This document shows, in pieces, positions 20,900 to 33,574 of a DNA stretch of 64,000 nt. Numbering within the stretch: the first letter of the stretch is position 1; every line of letters begins with the position of its first letter. The notes beneath the pieces were generated by a model. It was not told the DNA's origin, made no database searches, and was given only the letters and a program-made list of their open reading frames with translations. Made by a program: the position numbers and the translations under genes. The stretch comes from Psococerastis gibbosa. Lineage: Eukaryota; Arthropoda; Insecta; Psocodea; Psocidae. Location: positions 744,001-808,000 of the forward strand of contig OZ020488.1 in assembly GCA_963971405.1 (NCBI GenBank), in the 5' to 3' direction.

Positions 20900-23822
20900 T
20901 CCACTCTAACGAAAAATCCAACTGTTAGGAAGTTCTACAACAAGACTCGGAACTGGAACGACCTCTTGATGACGAACCGCAAACGTTTTGGAACATGGAA
21001 TATACGAAGTATGAACAAAGATGGAGCGTGGGAGAACGTGACGAAAGTCCTTGTGGACTAAAAAGTGTTTTTATGTGCAATGCAAGAGGTAAGGTGGCCG
21101 GGTTCGGGTCAACACTCTTGTCCTAACAGTAACTATACATTACTTTATAGTGGTGATGAACGAGGAAGGAAAATCCTAGGAACCGGGTTTCTAGTCCTAA
21201 ATAAACTGCAATATTCTAGATTTTAAGCCTGTTGACAAGAGACTGTGCGTTCTTAGAATAAAAGGACAATTCAAGAATATTTCAATTATAAACGCCCATG
21301 CGCCAACAGAGGATGCGACGGATGACAGTAAAGATGAATTCTATGATTTACTCGAAAGAACGTACAACAGTCTACCCAATTTTGATGTTAAAATGATCAC
21401 TGGTGATTTCAACGCACAGATTGGTAAGGAGAACCTTTGGAGACCGAATGTGGGAAGTGAAAGCCTCCACAATGAAACGAACGACAATGGTTGCAGACTT
21501 GCCAGCTTTGCAACGACTCTCGACCTACATGTGAAAAGCACTATGTTCCCTCATAAGAATATACATAAGCACACCTGGAGATCACCCGATGGTCGAACTC
21601 TGAATCAAATTGATCATGTGCTCATTGACAAGAGAAACTCAAATAACATAACAGATGTAAGAAGTTATCATGGGGCTGATGAGGACAGTGACCATTTTCT
21701 TGTAGGCTATGACTTTCGACAAAGGATAACTACTAACATTAGTAGACGTGATGGGAATGCAAGACCAGCTTGGAATCTTGATCGCTTTAATTCCCTAGAT
21801 ATTAAAGCTGAATTCCAGTTAGAGCTATCTAACCACTTGCAACCCCTTATTGACGAAATTGATGATGTTGATGTTGCCTGGAATGAAATGAAGTCCGCAA
21901 TTACTGAAGCTGCTACCTGCAAACTAGGAAGTCGAAGGACCAGAAAGAAAGTCTGGTCTAATGAAGACTGCGAGAAGGCTGTGGAGAGTAGAAATAAGGC
22001 ATTCGAGGACTACCTTGCCGATTTCAACAAGAAGGAACATTATGAAAGGATAAGGAGGGAAGTCAATGGAGTCTTGAGAAGAACCAAGAGAGGGTACCTC
22101 AACGCTAAGGTAACTAGTATTGAATCTAACAGAATTGCAAACAATTGTAGAGAAATGTATAGAACCATAAAAGGGATAAGGGGTATACAACAAAAACTAC
22201 CAACTATTTAAGATACCGACGGTAACCTCATCTCCAACCCCCAAAAAGCACTAGAGCAGTGGAGAGAATACTTCCAAACTCTTTTGAATGTAGAACCAAA
22301 CAATGAAGGAGAGAATAGGTCCCCGATACAAACAGCAGAAATTCTTGTTGAAGAGCCCAGCCGAAGTGAAGTTAGAAAGGCGATTAAGATGCTGAAAAAC
22401 AACAAAGCTCCCGGGGTTGATTATATCCCTGCTGAACTGTTTAAAGAAGGCGGTGAAGCCCTAGTTGACAAAATGTATGCTCTCTTACGAAAGATATGGA
22501 GGGAGGAGAAGATTCCCGACGAGTGGAATGAATTGTTGATAACACCTGTGTTCAAGAAAGGGGACAAAACGTTATGTAGTAACTATCGTGGCATATCACT
22601 CCTCACTACAGGCTACAAAATTCTATCTAACATCCTCCTTGTAAGGCTAACACCATATGCTGAAGAAAACCTGGGTGAGTACCAACCTGGCTTCAGACGT
22701 AACCGCTCACCAACAGATCAGCTTTTTACCTTACGACAACTTTTTGAAAAATGCTGGGAATTCGACAGTCCTGTCCATAATATTTTTGTCGACTTCAATA
22801 AAGCATACGACTCCATTAACAGAAGCAAAATGTGGGAGACACTACAGGGCATGGGTATACCCGCTAAGCTCTGCAAAATGGCCAAAGTATGTGTGGAGGG
22901 ATCACGAGCTAGGGTGAAGACGGACGAAGGAGTGTCTGAGCCCTTCGATGTTATCAGTGGGGTAAAACAAGGGAATGGACTATCACCCCTTCTTTTCAAC
23001 TTGGTCCTTAAAAGAGTGGTGCGAAGTCTAGCGGATTTACCTGGCGGTGTCAAGCTTGGGGAACTACATAATATCCTCGGATATGACTCTTGCAGAAGCG
23101 GAACAATTGGTAGCTGGCCTAGAAGCTGCAGCGAGAAGAATGGGACTGTCGATTAACTGTGACAAGACTAAGTACATGCGCATGGGAAGAGAAACCCCTA
23201 ATCAGGTCAGCAGATTCGAACAAGTGGGCAATTTCCGATATCTCGGTTCCATCGTAACCGATGACAATATCACCAGCGCTAACGTCAAAAGCCGAATAAA
23301 AGGTGCCAATGCGGCTTATTTTCAGACAAGACAACTTTTTAACTCCCGACTTCTTTCATGGTCCACAAAAATACGGTTATACAAAACTCGAGTGAAACCT
23401 GTACTTCTATATGGCGCCAAATCATGGACATTGACTGATCGGGACCGGAGAATGCTTTCGGTTTTCGAAAATAAAATGCTCCGCAGGATCTTTGGAGGTA
23501 CAGTCATCAACGGAGTCTTGCGAATCCGGTGCGACGCCGAAATCCATCGGCTCTGCAATGCCCTCGGCGTCATTGACGATCTTAGAGCAAAAAGGCTACA
23601 TATGCACCGGATGCCGGACCACAGACCCCCAAAGGCCGTGTGGGAAGCAATCCCCCGCGGAAGAAGACCAAGAGGAAGACCAGTTCCAGGAGGACCTCCT
23701 TCGAGTTGGCGTCGATGCAGCAGATTGGACCGCGGCTGCTGAGGATCGACAAGGATGGAGGGAAATCGTCAGAGCGGCCAAAAGTCCCCCTGGGCTGATC
23801 GCCCCTAATTAAGTCAAGTAAG
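20900..23822 (+). pseudogene. RTE-like LINE, endonuclease plus reverse transcriptase, dead
   Basis: An apurinic-type endonuclease begins near 20985 (FGTWNIRSMN) and continues through SIINAHAPTE, VKMITGDFNAQIGKE and TLNQIDHVLIDKR. The reverse transcriptase follows (EVRKAIKMLKNNKAPGVDYI, GISLLTTGYKIL, FVDFNKAYDSI, VISGVKQGNGLSPLLFNLVL). The catalytic YADD motif is lost: around 23080-23090 the sequence passes from LGY straight to MTLAEAEQLV with a small frame-shifting deletion. A C-terminal region (MLRRIFGGTVI, HMHRMPDHRPPK) runs, after another frame change near 23665, to a stop at 23812. In-frame stops also interrupt the endonuclease start. The end has short AAGTC repeats. Clade assignment is by general resemblance only. 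Confidence 0.85.
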
Positions 23823-23825
23823 TCA

Positions 23826-25140
23826 GTGTTTTTTTTTTTTTTTTGTGCATTGTGTGTTCACATACAGTGAGGTAGATGGGGCTAAAACTCTATATGGATT
23901 TCTTTTAGGAAATCATATATGGTTTGGTAGGAGTCATTTTTAGAAATTATCTGGGCGTAATTAAAAGGGAGGACTGTCATCAAGGGGAAGATGCGGTCTA
24001 GTAATTTGTTCCTAGCAAAGGTTAATTCAGGGCATTCCAGTATAACATGCTGCATTGTGCCTTGACTTTCCAGGTAATGGCTGCAGAGGGGAGTATGAAC
24101 CCCGTAGGGTATGATAGATACTGTATATGCCTCAGAGAGTCCATGGTTTGTCCTCAGACGTGAGATGGTTGATAAATACATACTGTGAGTTGGGCCAGAA
24201 ACATTAGCAAACCATTCGTTTTTAAGTGGTCGAGGTAGAATAGACCTATAGGAGCCAGAAGTACTGGATTTAAAATCATTTACCCAGAACTGGAATTGAT
24301 TATGTTTATGGTCTTAAAAAATTCCTCTTTAGGGAGCAAAATAGCACTGTACTCGCCAGTATTTGCTCCGCCTTCAGCCAGTGCATCTACCCGTTCACTC
24401 CCCTTAAGTCCGACGTGGGCCTTCACCCACACAAAACGAACATTGATACATCTTGATCGTAACTCAGCTAGTAACACAAGAATTTTTACGATGAATGGGG
24501 TTTTTGCTCTATTTTCCATACTTTCGAGAAGCTGCAAGCAGCTCATAGAGTCTGAGAAAATAGCAACATTCCTACAGTCTGAAATTATCATGGTTTCTTT
24601 GCAATGTACCAGTGCTCTATATATCGCTTCAACCTCAGCAGCGAAGCTGCTACAATGAGGTGGAAGCTCAAAGACTTTACCGTAATTTGTCGCGGCCACA
24701 TAAAAGGCGCAGCCTGTGGCGGAAAGGGTGTGGGAGTGAGTATCTTGTCCTTTTGAGCCATTTGTGTAAACATGCAAGTAACTGTTGTAATTAGTTTGGG
24801 ACCATTGGGTTTATTTTTTACAGCATTCCCTATCAGATATGTTATCTTGTCGCCGAAAATAGGTTACCGACACCTCCATTGCATACGCATCATACGGTAA
24901 AGAGTATTGGGGAAGAATGCTATGGGTCCACAGCAACTTCCAATCGACATGTTTCATTGTAACTCCAGCGTAATCAATGTTTGCTCTTATAGTGAGCCTG
25001 TAATACATGAGACATGTTGAGGGATGAGCACCCCAACGACAGCTAGTTATCATTTTAAGTATATTGTAATATCTTTAGCTTTTTAAAAGGACTAAGTCAA
25101 TATGCTTCTTCCACGTCAGCGTCTTACCCAAGGTGAGGCC
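23826..25140 (-). pseudogene. LINE fragment with RNase H and poly(A) tail
   Basis: On the minus strand, 25053-24811 is the RT C-terminal region (RWGAHPSTCLMYYRLTIRAN). A ribonuclease H domain follows at 24777-24280 (MHVYTNGSKGQDTHSH, SSFAAEVEAIYRAL, VAIFSDSMSCLQLL, VWVKAHVGLKGSERVDALAE), with Asp, Glu, Asp and a C-terminal Asp in the usual places. A C-terminal Cys/His region lies at 24181-23882 (TPLCSHYLESQGTMQHVILE). The plus-strand T run at 23826-23843 is its poly(A) tail. Frameshifts and a missing linker between RT and RNase H show it is dead; it resembles I/Jockey-group LINEs. Confidence 0.8.
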
Positions 25141-26090
25141 CAAGAACTTTGCATCACTTTTTCAAGCCGGATAGCGATACACTGTCTCCTATAAATAAAT
25201 AAATAAATAAACGTTTATTTGCAAACAGACAAAGTCCAATAATATGCAAATTAACTTAACTTACTTAACTATGCTTTTCATAATTTACATGTGTTGATCC
25301 ATAACTATTGTACAATTATAATTATAAGCAGTACATCTATTTAACAATGTGAAGATTAAATAAATAAGTTGTATACAAGTTATCTAGTTGGTAAGTAATG
25401 ATAAAAATAAAAAGTAATACTATAAAGTAATACTATCTACCAATACATATCATTCTTATATATCTTAACTAAGTCTTTATTATTTTAAAATGGTAATCTT
25501 ATAAAAGGTAGTCTATTGATTCATTATAGCTAATGTTTTAATGAATTTACGTTTGCCATCGGTGATGTCTAAATGTGTAGCATTAAGATTAAATATATTA
25601 GTTAGCCTGTAAATGGGAGTATTCGCACATACATATTAATTCGGGGAGTTTGTAGATAAAAAAGGTCATTGTTTCTGGATCGTCTATTTGGGGTATTAAT
25701 TAAAAGTTTTTCTAAGAGCTCTGATGAATCGAGTAGTGAATGGAATATGTTATACTGTATAAGACTTTTATTGCAATTTTTGTTCTTCTTGTCTTAAGCG
25801 TGGGCATCAGAAAGTGATTTAGTAATGTTTCGTGAGGCATTAGTTGTGGGTAAACACCCGTTTGTCTATAGTACATACATTTTAAAAATCTCTTTTGTAC
25901 TTTTTCTAAACTTTTTATGTTGCCCTTTGTGTAGGGGTCCCAGTCTTCACAACCGTATTCGAGTATACTTCTGCATAGGGAGTTAAATAAATTAAAAATT
26001 ATTTTTTGGTTACTTATTATACCTCGAGTATTTCTAAGTATTTTGTTAGCTCTGTTTAGCCTATTATTTTATCAATATGATTATTATAGT

Positions 26091-26837
26091 TTAATTTTGA
26101 GTCCAATAGTATAACTTACTTAAATCTTTAACTACGGTTACTCTATTAAGATTTACAGAATCAATTGAATATGTAAAATTAATTTGATACGTTTTGAGAG
26201 AAAAAGTTATGTATTGGCATTTGGCAATATTGAGGTGTAATTTATTTTTCTTGCTCCAATCGTATAGGGAGTTTAGATCTTCTTGAAGTAATAAACAATC
26301 ATCTACATTGGTTATTTCTTTTAACAGTTTGACATCATCAGCAAATTTTAGTATTTTACTATGCTTGATTATCTGGGGTAAGTCGTTTGCCAGAAGAATA
26401 GAAAATAGAGGAGCTAGAGTGCTACCTTGGATTACAGAGGAAAGGATGATAAATAGTGCGGAGCAAATTCCTTCGTAGGAAATAAATTGTTTCCTGTCCG
26501 AAAAATATGAGATAATTAATTTTATTAAGTTTTTCGAAAGACCATATTTCCTTAATTTGCTAATAAGTATTTCATGATCCACTATGGCAAAAGCCTTTGC
26601 ATAGTCAGTATAAATAACATCCGTTTGACTATTTTTCTGGAAATTTTCTGATAGAATTTCGGTAAGTGTTAGTAAGTTAGAGGCAGTTGACCTTCTAGGT
26701 ACAAATCCATGCTGAGATGGACTAATGACAGATTTAATATGCCCATAGATTTTTTGTTTGAGAATTTTGTCAAAAACCTTACTTATCGCACACATAATAC
26801 TAATCGGACAATAACTGGTAATCTCATCCTTTGACAT
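26091..26837 (-). pseudogene. LINE reverse transcriptase domain
   Basis: The open part of ORF2 has SYCPISIMCAISKVFDKILK, SPSQHGFVPRRSTASNLLTL, YTDYAKAFAIVDHEILISKL and the catalytic motif as KFADDVKLL (FADD in place of YADD, a known variant). The usual GVPQGS segment reads SSVIQGSTLAPLF. The frame is broken on both sides; 26838-27079 carries the N-terminal RT in other frames. It would copy the element RNA at the target site if intact. Confidence 0.85.
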
Positions 26838-27079
26838 ACACCTCTTTTGTGTATTGGAATCACTTTAGAAACTTTCCATACTTCAGGATATTTGAATCTT
26901 AACAGGCACATATTGAAAATATATGTCATAGGTGATACAAGTACAGTCGCACATACTTTTATTATAAAAGAGGGGATACGATCAAATCCATGCAGTTGAG
27001 TTACTTTTCTTAATATTTCTTAACGTTGATAATACCTCATTCTCAGTCACCTGAGTTATATTTAATATTTTTAAATTGG

Positions 27080-28300
27080 CTATGATGGGTTCTTCCGATC
27101 CATAATAGCTTCGAGATCAAACGTAAGTTTTTCCTGACTATATACACTCTTAAAATATTTTTGGAAGGCATCACAGACATCCTTTTTGTTGTCAAGTTTT
27201 TCACCATCATATTTCATTAACGATATTTGACCCTTCAAATTCCTTTTCAGTTTTACAAAATTCCAGAATTTTTGTTTATCATGTAAGTTAGATTCACAGT
27301 ATAATTTGTACGATTGTCTAACCATATTCTTTATCTTTCTAAGTATGAAAGAGAATTGCTGATAATCATGATCAATTTTGTTTTTTACCCACTTTTTATG
27401 TAGCCTATTCTTTTTACGGATTGCTTTAATAATTTCATGGGAAAACCAAGGAGGGTATTTCCTTTTGAAATTTCTTTTTTTTGGCACATAATTAGAAATG
27501 TGTAGTTTTAGTATACTGTAAAAATAGTCCAAAGCCAAATCAACGTCCTAAATCTCATATAAACACGCCCAGTCTTGTACATATAGAGCTTGAAATAATG
27601 CATTGTAGTCCCCATTACTATTATAATTTAATTTTACTATTTGCTCCTCATCAGGGTTTCTCATGTGAGGATTTATTACAATAAATGTCAGTATAACTTC
27701 TAGGCATGGGTGATGATCATCTACTTTTACAAACTCTTCTGTTTTTATCACAGTTACATTATTTATATTTTTTAGTACATGGTCTAGGCATCGATTATTA
27801 TGTGAGTTACTAATCGTATTACATTTGTTCAAATTATTGCAGTTACAGAAGTTTGTTATTTCTCTTTCCGCACACACTTTATTCGTTAAATTGAAATCTC
27901 CAATAATTATAACATTTTTTTCAAATACATATTGGTTTTGATTACATTTTTGTATAAATAATATGTATACTCATCAATAGAACAATTTGGGGGAAAATAA
28001 ATAACGCAAATGAATACAGTTTGGTTATTGTGGGTTACTTTTAGCCATAAGTCTTCAAGACCAGTTTCAATATCTTGCAGACGCTCAGCTAGTGACGTGG
28101 ATCTTACTGGGCACAGTACTCCTCCCCCATCTTTAGATAAGCTTGCGGTATTTTCTCTGTCCCTTCTGAACACGGTATATTCGTCAGTAAATAGTTCAGC
28201 GTCGTGAATTCCACTATTCAGCCAAGTTTCAGTGCACACAATGACGTCATAATCACCAATCGACGTGTTGCACAAAAATTTCTGGAGTTTTCGTTCTTAG
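27080..28300 (-). pseudogene. LINE endonuclease and linker region
   Basis: Three minus-strand pieces follow one another: 28275-27907 (VIVCTETWLNSGI, GGGVLCPVRSTSLAERLQ, VFICVIYFPPN: endonuclease N-terminal half), 27877-27548 (endonuclease C-terminal half with the RCLDHVL region) and 27538-27080 (the basic linker PPWFSHEIIKAIRKKNRLHK before RT). Frames change between the pieces, so the endonuclease is inactive. Confidence 0.8.
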
Positions 28301-28604
28301 CCCTCTAGTGTTCCGGTAATAAATTTTTAAGTTATGACGTCTCACCATTGGACGGTACTGAAGAGGGTCCTAAATAATTTAAATCTGGCGCCGTGGGCTT
28401 GTGCCAACGACATTGGTTGGATCGGAGATTTTTGAGTATGGGTGGGTATTGGTCGCTGGTGTTGGAATATCTTCTATGGATCTAATTTGCAGCGTTCTGG
28501 AATCATCTTCTTTTTTCATGAATATAGGCCTATTGCCGTTTTTTACTCACGTATACTTAAATTTTAATTTTTTGCCCGCCACTCTCGTCTGCCAGAATAG
28601 GTCC

Positions 28605-28885
28605 TTATTGTACATTAATGTAAATCTCTGCATCCGAACCTCCAGTTATTATGTTTTTACTTGCCAGCCCTGTTTTTTTGTGTTTCAACCATTTTTCCGC
28701 CATATTTCTATTGGTAAATCGTACGATAATTGCTGGGTTCCGCTTTGTATTCTTTCCTGCATTTAACCTATGCATAGCATGTATTTCATTTGCAGTAATT
28801 GGCACCCATATGTGGTTGGCAATATCAGCTACGATTTGTTTCAGGTCTTCATTGGGCTTCATCTCGATTCCATGAACTTCAATGT
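28605..28885 (-). pseudogene. LINE ORF1 C-terminal half (FP25-like), left of Copia
   Basis: The minus-strand frame has an FP25/L1-ORF1-like nucleic-acid-binding region: DLKQIVADIANHIWVPITAN, IHAMHRLNAG, AIIVRFTNRNMAEKWLKHKK, ending in SDAEIYINVQ. Bases 28663-28885 are repeated exactly on the other side of Copia at 32264-32486; the N-terminal coiled coil lies at 32805-32625. Confidence 0.85.
28663..28885. repeat. 223-bp direct repeat flanking Copia, left
   Basis: Identical as far as I can compare to 32264-32486. Both are LINE ORF1 sequence; the Copia fragment lies between them. Confidence 0.9.
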
Positions 28886-31800
28886 GACGAGTGGATTGTC
28901 GACAGTGGGGCTACGGGACATTTTTGTCAGTCTCTTCCACAGTTTCGTCTGACTTCCAATACTCCTTCTTCCATTACAGTAGCTAACAATAATACCTTGC
29001 AATGTACAGGTCAAGGTGAGATAACTGTTAATTTTAAGGGCAAGGGGCCTGTTGACATAACTGAGGTGTCCATGGTTCCTGATATAAGTTGCAATCTTCT
29101 GTCAGTCGGCAAACTATCCACGAAAGGGTATATTACTGTTTTTGATGACAAGAAGTGTTCTATCTACAAAGCCCGTGACGTCAAAATAGAAGGTAAGCCG
29201 CATGTAACAGCACAGTTAAAGAATGGTTTGTACCGCTTGTTGGGTAATTCGCTGCAGGAGTCCGACTCCAGAATTACAGGTAAACATGTTAACATAGCGG
29301 CTGATGCTAGCCTATGGCACAGCCGACTTGGTCACATAAATAACAATGACCTGATCACTCTTAAACGAACTAATCATGTTAATTTTCAGGATTCTTCATA
29401 CAAGCCTTGTGAGGCATGTGCTGTAGGAAAAATGTTTAAGAAGCCATACCAGAAACCTGATTTGAGTCGCCGTTGTGGTGGTAAGCTAAGTGTCGTGCAC
29501 TCAGATGTATGGGGACCTGCACAGGTCACGTCATTGGGAGGTGCGCGGTATTTCGTTTCATTTACTGACGAGCACTCGCGTCACACGACAGTGTACTTTA
29601 TGAAGGAGAAGGCCGAAGTGCTGTCTAATTTTATAAAGTATAAAGCTTTAGTAGAAAATCAGACAGGCCTCCAGATTAAACAGCTGCGATCAGATGGGGG
29701 TGGTGAGTACACAAGTAAAGTGTTCTCTGAATATCTTGCTAAGCACGGTATTGCGCGTTATTTAACTGTTCCTTACAACAGTACCCAGAATGCAGTCAGT
29801 GAAAGGTTAAATAGGACCTTATTGGACAAGGCAAGGGCTATGTTGGCAAAGGCAGGGCTTCCGCCAGTTTACTGGGCTGAGGCAGTTTCAACCGCAGTGT
29901 ATTTGAAAAATCGCACACCCACTAAAGTCTTGCCCAGGGGACAAACCCCAGAAGAGATTTGGTCGGGAAGCAAGCCTATTCTTAATCATTTGCGAGTGTT
30001 CGGCTGCGTTTGCTATGCGCATGTCGCTGATGCCAAGAGACGCAAATTGGACCCCAAAAGCAAACGTATGATTTTCGTAGGGTATGCAGAAAATGGTTTC
30101 CGGTTGGTAGACCCGAAACAGAATAAAAATGTTGTCATTGCCCGTGATGTTGTTTTCTTCGAAAACATTTTTCAGAACTCATCCGAAAAAGGGGGAGCTG
30201 ACAGCTCAGAAATCGTGATTTTCAATCTTCAACCAGTTGGGACTCAGGTGCCTGTTGCAGTGCAGCCTATACCTGTCACGGTGCCCGGAAGAGGTACTGT
30301 TCAGAGTCAGAGGCAGCCTCCGGTTGCTGGCAATAATGAAGAAGATTCTTTAGTCACTGATGACCCTGTTGGAGAGCAGACGTTCCCAGATGACGATGAT
30401 TTGTCTTACACTACTGAGGTAGATGATGTGCGATCTAATGAAGGTACTGTACTATCTAGGCAAAGGAAATTACCAGAGAAATTGAATGATTATTTCTTGT
30501 ATCATGCTCAAGCTCTTGAACCAGTCTCAACTGCTCAAGCAATGAAGGACCCAAATTGGTCAAATGCCATGCAAACTGAATACAGTTCTCTTATGAAGTT
30601 GGGTGCTTGGGATCTGGTCGATCCTCCCAAAGATCACCGTGTTGTGTCGAGTAAATGGGTGTATAAATTGAAGACAAACCCTGATGGTACACTTGATAAG
30701 CACAAGGCACGTTTGGTTGCAATGGGTTTTGCGCAAACGCAAGGAGTTGATTTTTTTGACACTTTTTCCCCAGTTGCCCGTTTTACGTCTTTACGTACGC
30801 TGTTAGCATTGTCAGCAGAGTGGCAGTTAGACCTCCATCATCTCGATGTGTCGTCCGCTTTTCTGAATAGCAACCTAGATGAAACGGTGTATATGAGACA
30901 GCCACCGGGTTTTAAAGTTCAAGGACAAGAAAGTAAAGTTTGCAAGTTACAAAAGGCCATTTACGGTCTTAAACAGTCGTCCAGAGCCTGGTACAACACG
31001 CTTTCCAAAGTTTTGGTTAGCTTTGGGTTTGTGGCCTGTAAGGCTGAGCCCTGCATATTTTACCGTAACAATACGGAGGGATTTAGTTTGTTGGGGCTGT
31101 ATGTTGACGATTTGTATTTAATTTCCAGTCAGCAGTCCTTAGTAAAAACACTGATCGACGGTCTGGGTAAGGTATTTCCAATTAAAGACCTAGGTCCTGT
31201 AACTAATTTATTGGGAATGCGTGTCCGCCGGAAGGGGGAGCAAATTCTATTGGATCAATCAAATTATATTGAATCTGTGTTGGAAAGGTTTAACATGAAA
31301 AACTGTAATCCGGCGACCACTCCATTGGCAGTGGGGACACAGTTTACTATCCCTGAGGTCGGCAAAGAAAGGTACGACTTGCCGTATCAAGAACTCATAG
31401 GTTGTCTTACCTATATATCTATTTGTACAAGACCGGACATTGCATTTGCGGTAAGCAAATTAGCCCAGTTCAATGCTAGGCATGGGGCAGAGCACTTTAC
31501 AGCTGCTAAAAGAGTACTGAGATACTTAAAAGGTACTAAAGATTTTTCTTTAAAATTTCAGAAGTCAGAGAAACCTCTAGTGGGATATGTGGACGCAGAC
31601 TGGGGTGGTGATACATCCGATAGGCGCTCATACACCGGTTTCGTAATGATGTTGGCAGGAGGACCCATCAGTTGGGAGAGTCGAAAACAACCAACAGTTG
31701 CGCTTTCTTCAATGGAGGCTGAGTACATGGGACTCTCTGATGCAGCGAAGGAAGTGCAATTCCTGGAAGGTGTATTGGGTGAGGTAGCTCCAAACTCGGT

Positions 31801-32041
31801 GAGTAAGCCGGTAATCTTATTTAATGACAGTCAGTCAGCGCAGCATGTGGCGAATAACGATGTGACGAACCGGAGATCAAAACACATCGATATGCGGTAT
31901 CATAAGGCCCGTGAGCTGGTAAGTACTGGACTTATCAAATTTGAGTATATGCCTACTGATAGTATGCCGGCTGACGTTTTAACCAAGTCATTGTGCGCCC
32001 AGAAGCACAAATCTTGTGCAAAGTATTTTATCGACAGTTAA
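28886..32041 (+). pseudogene. pol: Copia Pol (protease, integrase, RT, RNase H), no Gag
   Basis: The frame is open for more than 1,000 codons. Domains in order are: aspartic protease (EWIVDSGATGHFC); integrase zinc finger (HSRLGHINNNDL then CEACAVGK) and catalytic core (VVHSDVWGPAQ, RSDGGGEYTS, AVSERLNRTLLDKAR); reverse transcriptase (KWVYKLKTNPDG, LDVSSAFLNSNL, LYVDDLYLIS); and RNase H (GYVDADWGGDTSDRRSYTGF, KHIDMRYHKAREL). The apparent start codon at 28799 lies in antisense LINE ORF1 sequence, so the first 30 or so residues of the open frame are not Copia. The enzyme core looks intact but lacks Gag and a promoter LTR. Confidence 0.9.
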
Positions 32042-32263
32042 AACAGTTTGTCTTTCTGGCAACCAATTTGCGCGTTAGTGAAAGTTCCCATTAAGAGGGC
32101 GTATTGGAAGGAATGAGAACTTGTTTGTTTACTTAGTGGCGCTAGAGTGACTAGTGCCACGGTGGTGTTTACTGTACGATGGTCTATGCTTTTTATATGC
32201 ATTACAAGATGGATTATAAACCAGCGCGTGTTCTTTATTTTAATTTCTTGTATAAATACAATA
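28886..32263 (+). mobile_element. 5'-truncated Ty1/Copia retrotransposon
   Basis: The element starts abruptly in the protease region, with no gag, no 5' LTR and no primer-binding site. The pol frame is intact to 32041. Downstream, a purine-rich stretch (TTAAGAGGGCGTA, about 32092-32104) is followed by a likely 3' LTR beginning TTGGAAGGAATGAG and ending near 32263, where the duplicated LINE sequence starts. It lies in a LINE ORF1. Confidence 0.85.
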
Positions 32264-32486
32264 GCCAGCCCTGTTTTTTTGTGTTTCAACCATTTTTCCG
32301 CCATATTTCTATTGGTAAATCGTACGATAATTGCTGGGTTCCGCTTTGTATTCTTTCCTGCATTTAACCTATGCATAGCATGTATTTCATTTGCAGTAAT
32401 TGGCACCCATATGTGGTTGGCAATATCAGCTACGATTTGTTTCAGGTCTTCATTGGGCTTCATCTCGATTCCATGAACTTCAATGT
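32264..32486. repeat. 223-bp direct repeat flanking Copia, right
   Basis: Second copy of 28663-28885 at an offset of exactly 3,601 bp. The LINE ORF1 continues uninterrupted upstream from here to 32805. Confidence 0.9.
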
Positions 32487-32805
32487 TTTCTCTTCAGCTA
32501 TACTGGTCCGTAAAATTACTAAAATTCACTTGTTGCGTTAATTTCGTTATAGTGCGATGCAGGTATTGGTCCTCGTTTTTTAATTGATCAATGTCCTTTC
32601 TACAGCTGATATTATTATTATTCTAATACTGCTGTAATTCCTGCAACAGCTCATCGTATTTATCTGACTTGAGTTGGACTGAGATTTTTAGGTCTCTCAT
32701 GTCCTCTACCATTGTATCAAGTTTAGTTAGCTTTTGATTGATGCTCATAAGTGTATCATCTACTCCGCTGTCCACTGTCTTAGAACCTCGCAACGTAGGT
32801 GCCAT
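32487..32805 (-). pseudogene. LINE ORF1 N-terminal half (coiled coil)
   Basis: The minus strand begins MAPTLRGSKTVDSGVDDTLM and continues as a heptad-rich stretch (INQKLTKLDTMVEDMRDLKI), typical of the oligomerising N-terminus of LINE ORF1 proteins. A stop after ELLQELQQY and a poly-Asn-coding ATT run at 32612-32623 interrupt it before the FP25-like half. The region 32806-33574 upstream (5' UTR and intergenic) has no recognised gene. Confidence 0.75.
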
Positions 32806-33574
32806 GCTCTGCTTTAGTTTTTATCTCCACAGTATGTATAAATCTGGGCTGGTTACTAGAATAGCAGTTGTAACTAGTTCAGTGAGTCATTGTAGACGCT
32901 GTGACTATGCAGTGCTGGTGCGTGCCGGTTCCTACGAACAAGCTATTCAATTCACTACTCACAGCTTTTGATTTCCCGATATTAACTCACAGGTATTGTA
33001 ATTCTTGCCGTATTAGTCGAAGCTAGGAGAAGCCTTTACTACCGATTACAGAATTATATTCAAAATTAAATTTTCACTGATTTTTCCTTTTAAAAACTAT
33101 GAAAAAAGTACACAAATACAATCAAGCGGTTTTTCTTAGCTTTCAGTAAACAGTATCTGTGTCCCTGATTGGTGGTTATCTGTAAATAGGTACCTACATA
33201 GCAATGTTCAATTTAAATTTAGTTTATTTCAGCTGTAGAATAAGGCCATAATATAGGCCTGCATATAATGTTGTAGATAGATTTTTTTGCTAAATCTTTT
33301 TGAGTATATCCCTTTGCTAATCTACGATTTCTTACTTGAGAGTGACTTATTTGATTTACTTGTCATTATTCCTTAGATATATAATATAACTACTCCATTG
33401 TAATTTTTGTTTATTTGTCCAACATTTTAAAGCTGTAGTATTCAGGAATTGGGTAGTCAGCTATAGATCCTGATGTAGGTGGTTGCCTATACGTTAAATT
33501 TTCAATTATATACTAGACTATATGCATATTGTGTAGTTTTAAGTATCATAATAACTTATATAGATTACAGTAGG

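Larger units (their letters stand above)
25185..32810 (-). mobile_element. LINE (ORF1 plus EN/RT), split by Copia
   Basis: This minus-strand non-LTR retrotransposon starts with ORF1 near 32805 and ends with an AAATA-type tail at 25193-25216. ORF1 is cut by a Copia insertion (28886-32263) with a 223-bp duplication of the target. ORF2 follows from about 28300: endonuclease pieces, a linker and reverse transcriptase, all with frameshifts. The 3' UTR covers about 25217-26090. Confidence 0.85.

Noticed and set aside
28401..28952. Plus-strand ORFs with FFMNIGLLPFF and FLLASPVFLCF, which look membrane-like
   Set aside because: They are antisense to LINE ORF1; the same antisense ORF recurs at 32147-32476 because of the 223-bp duplication.
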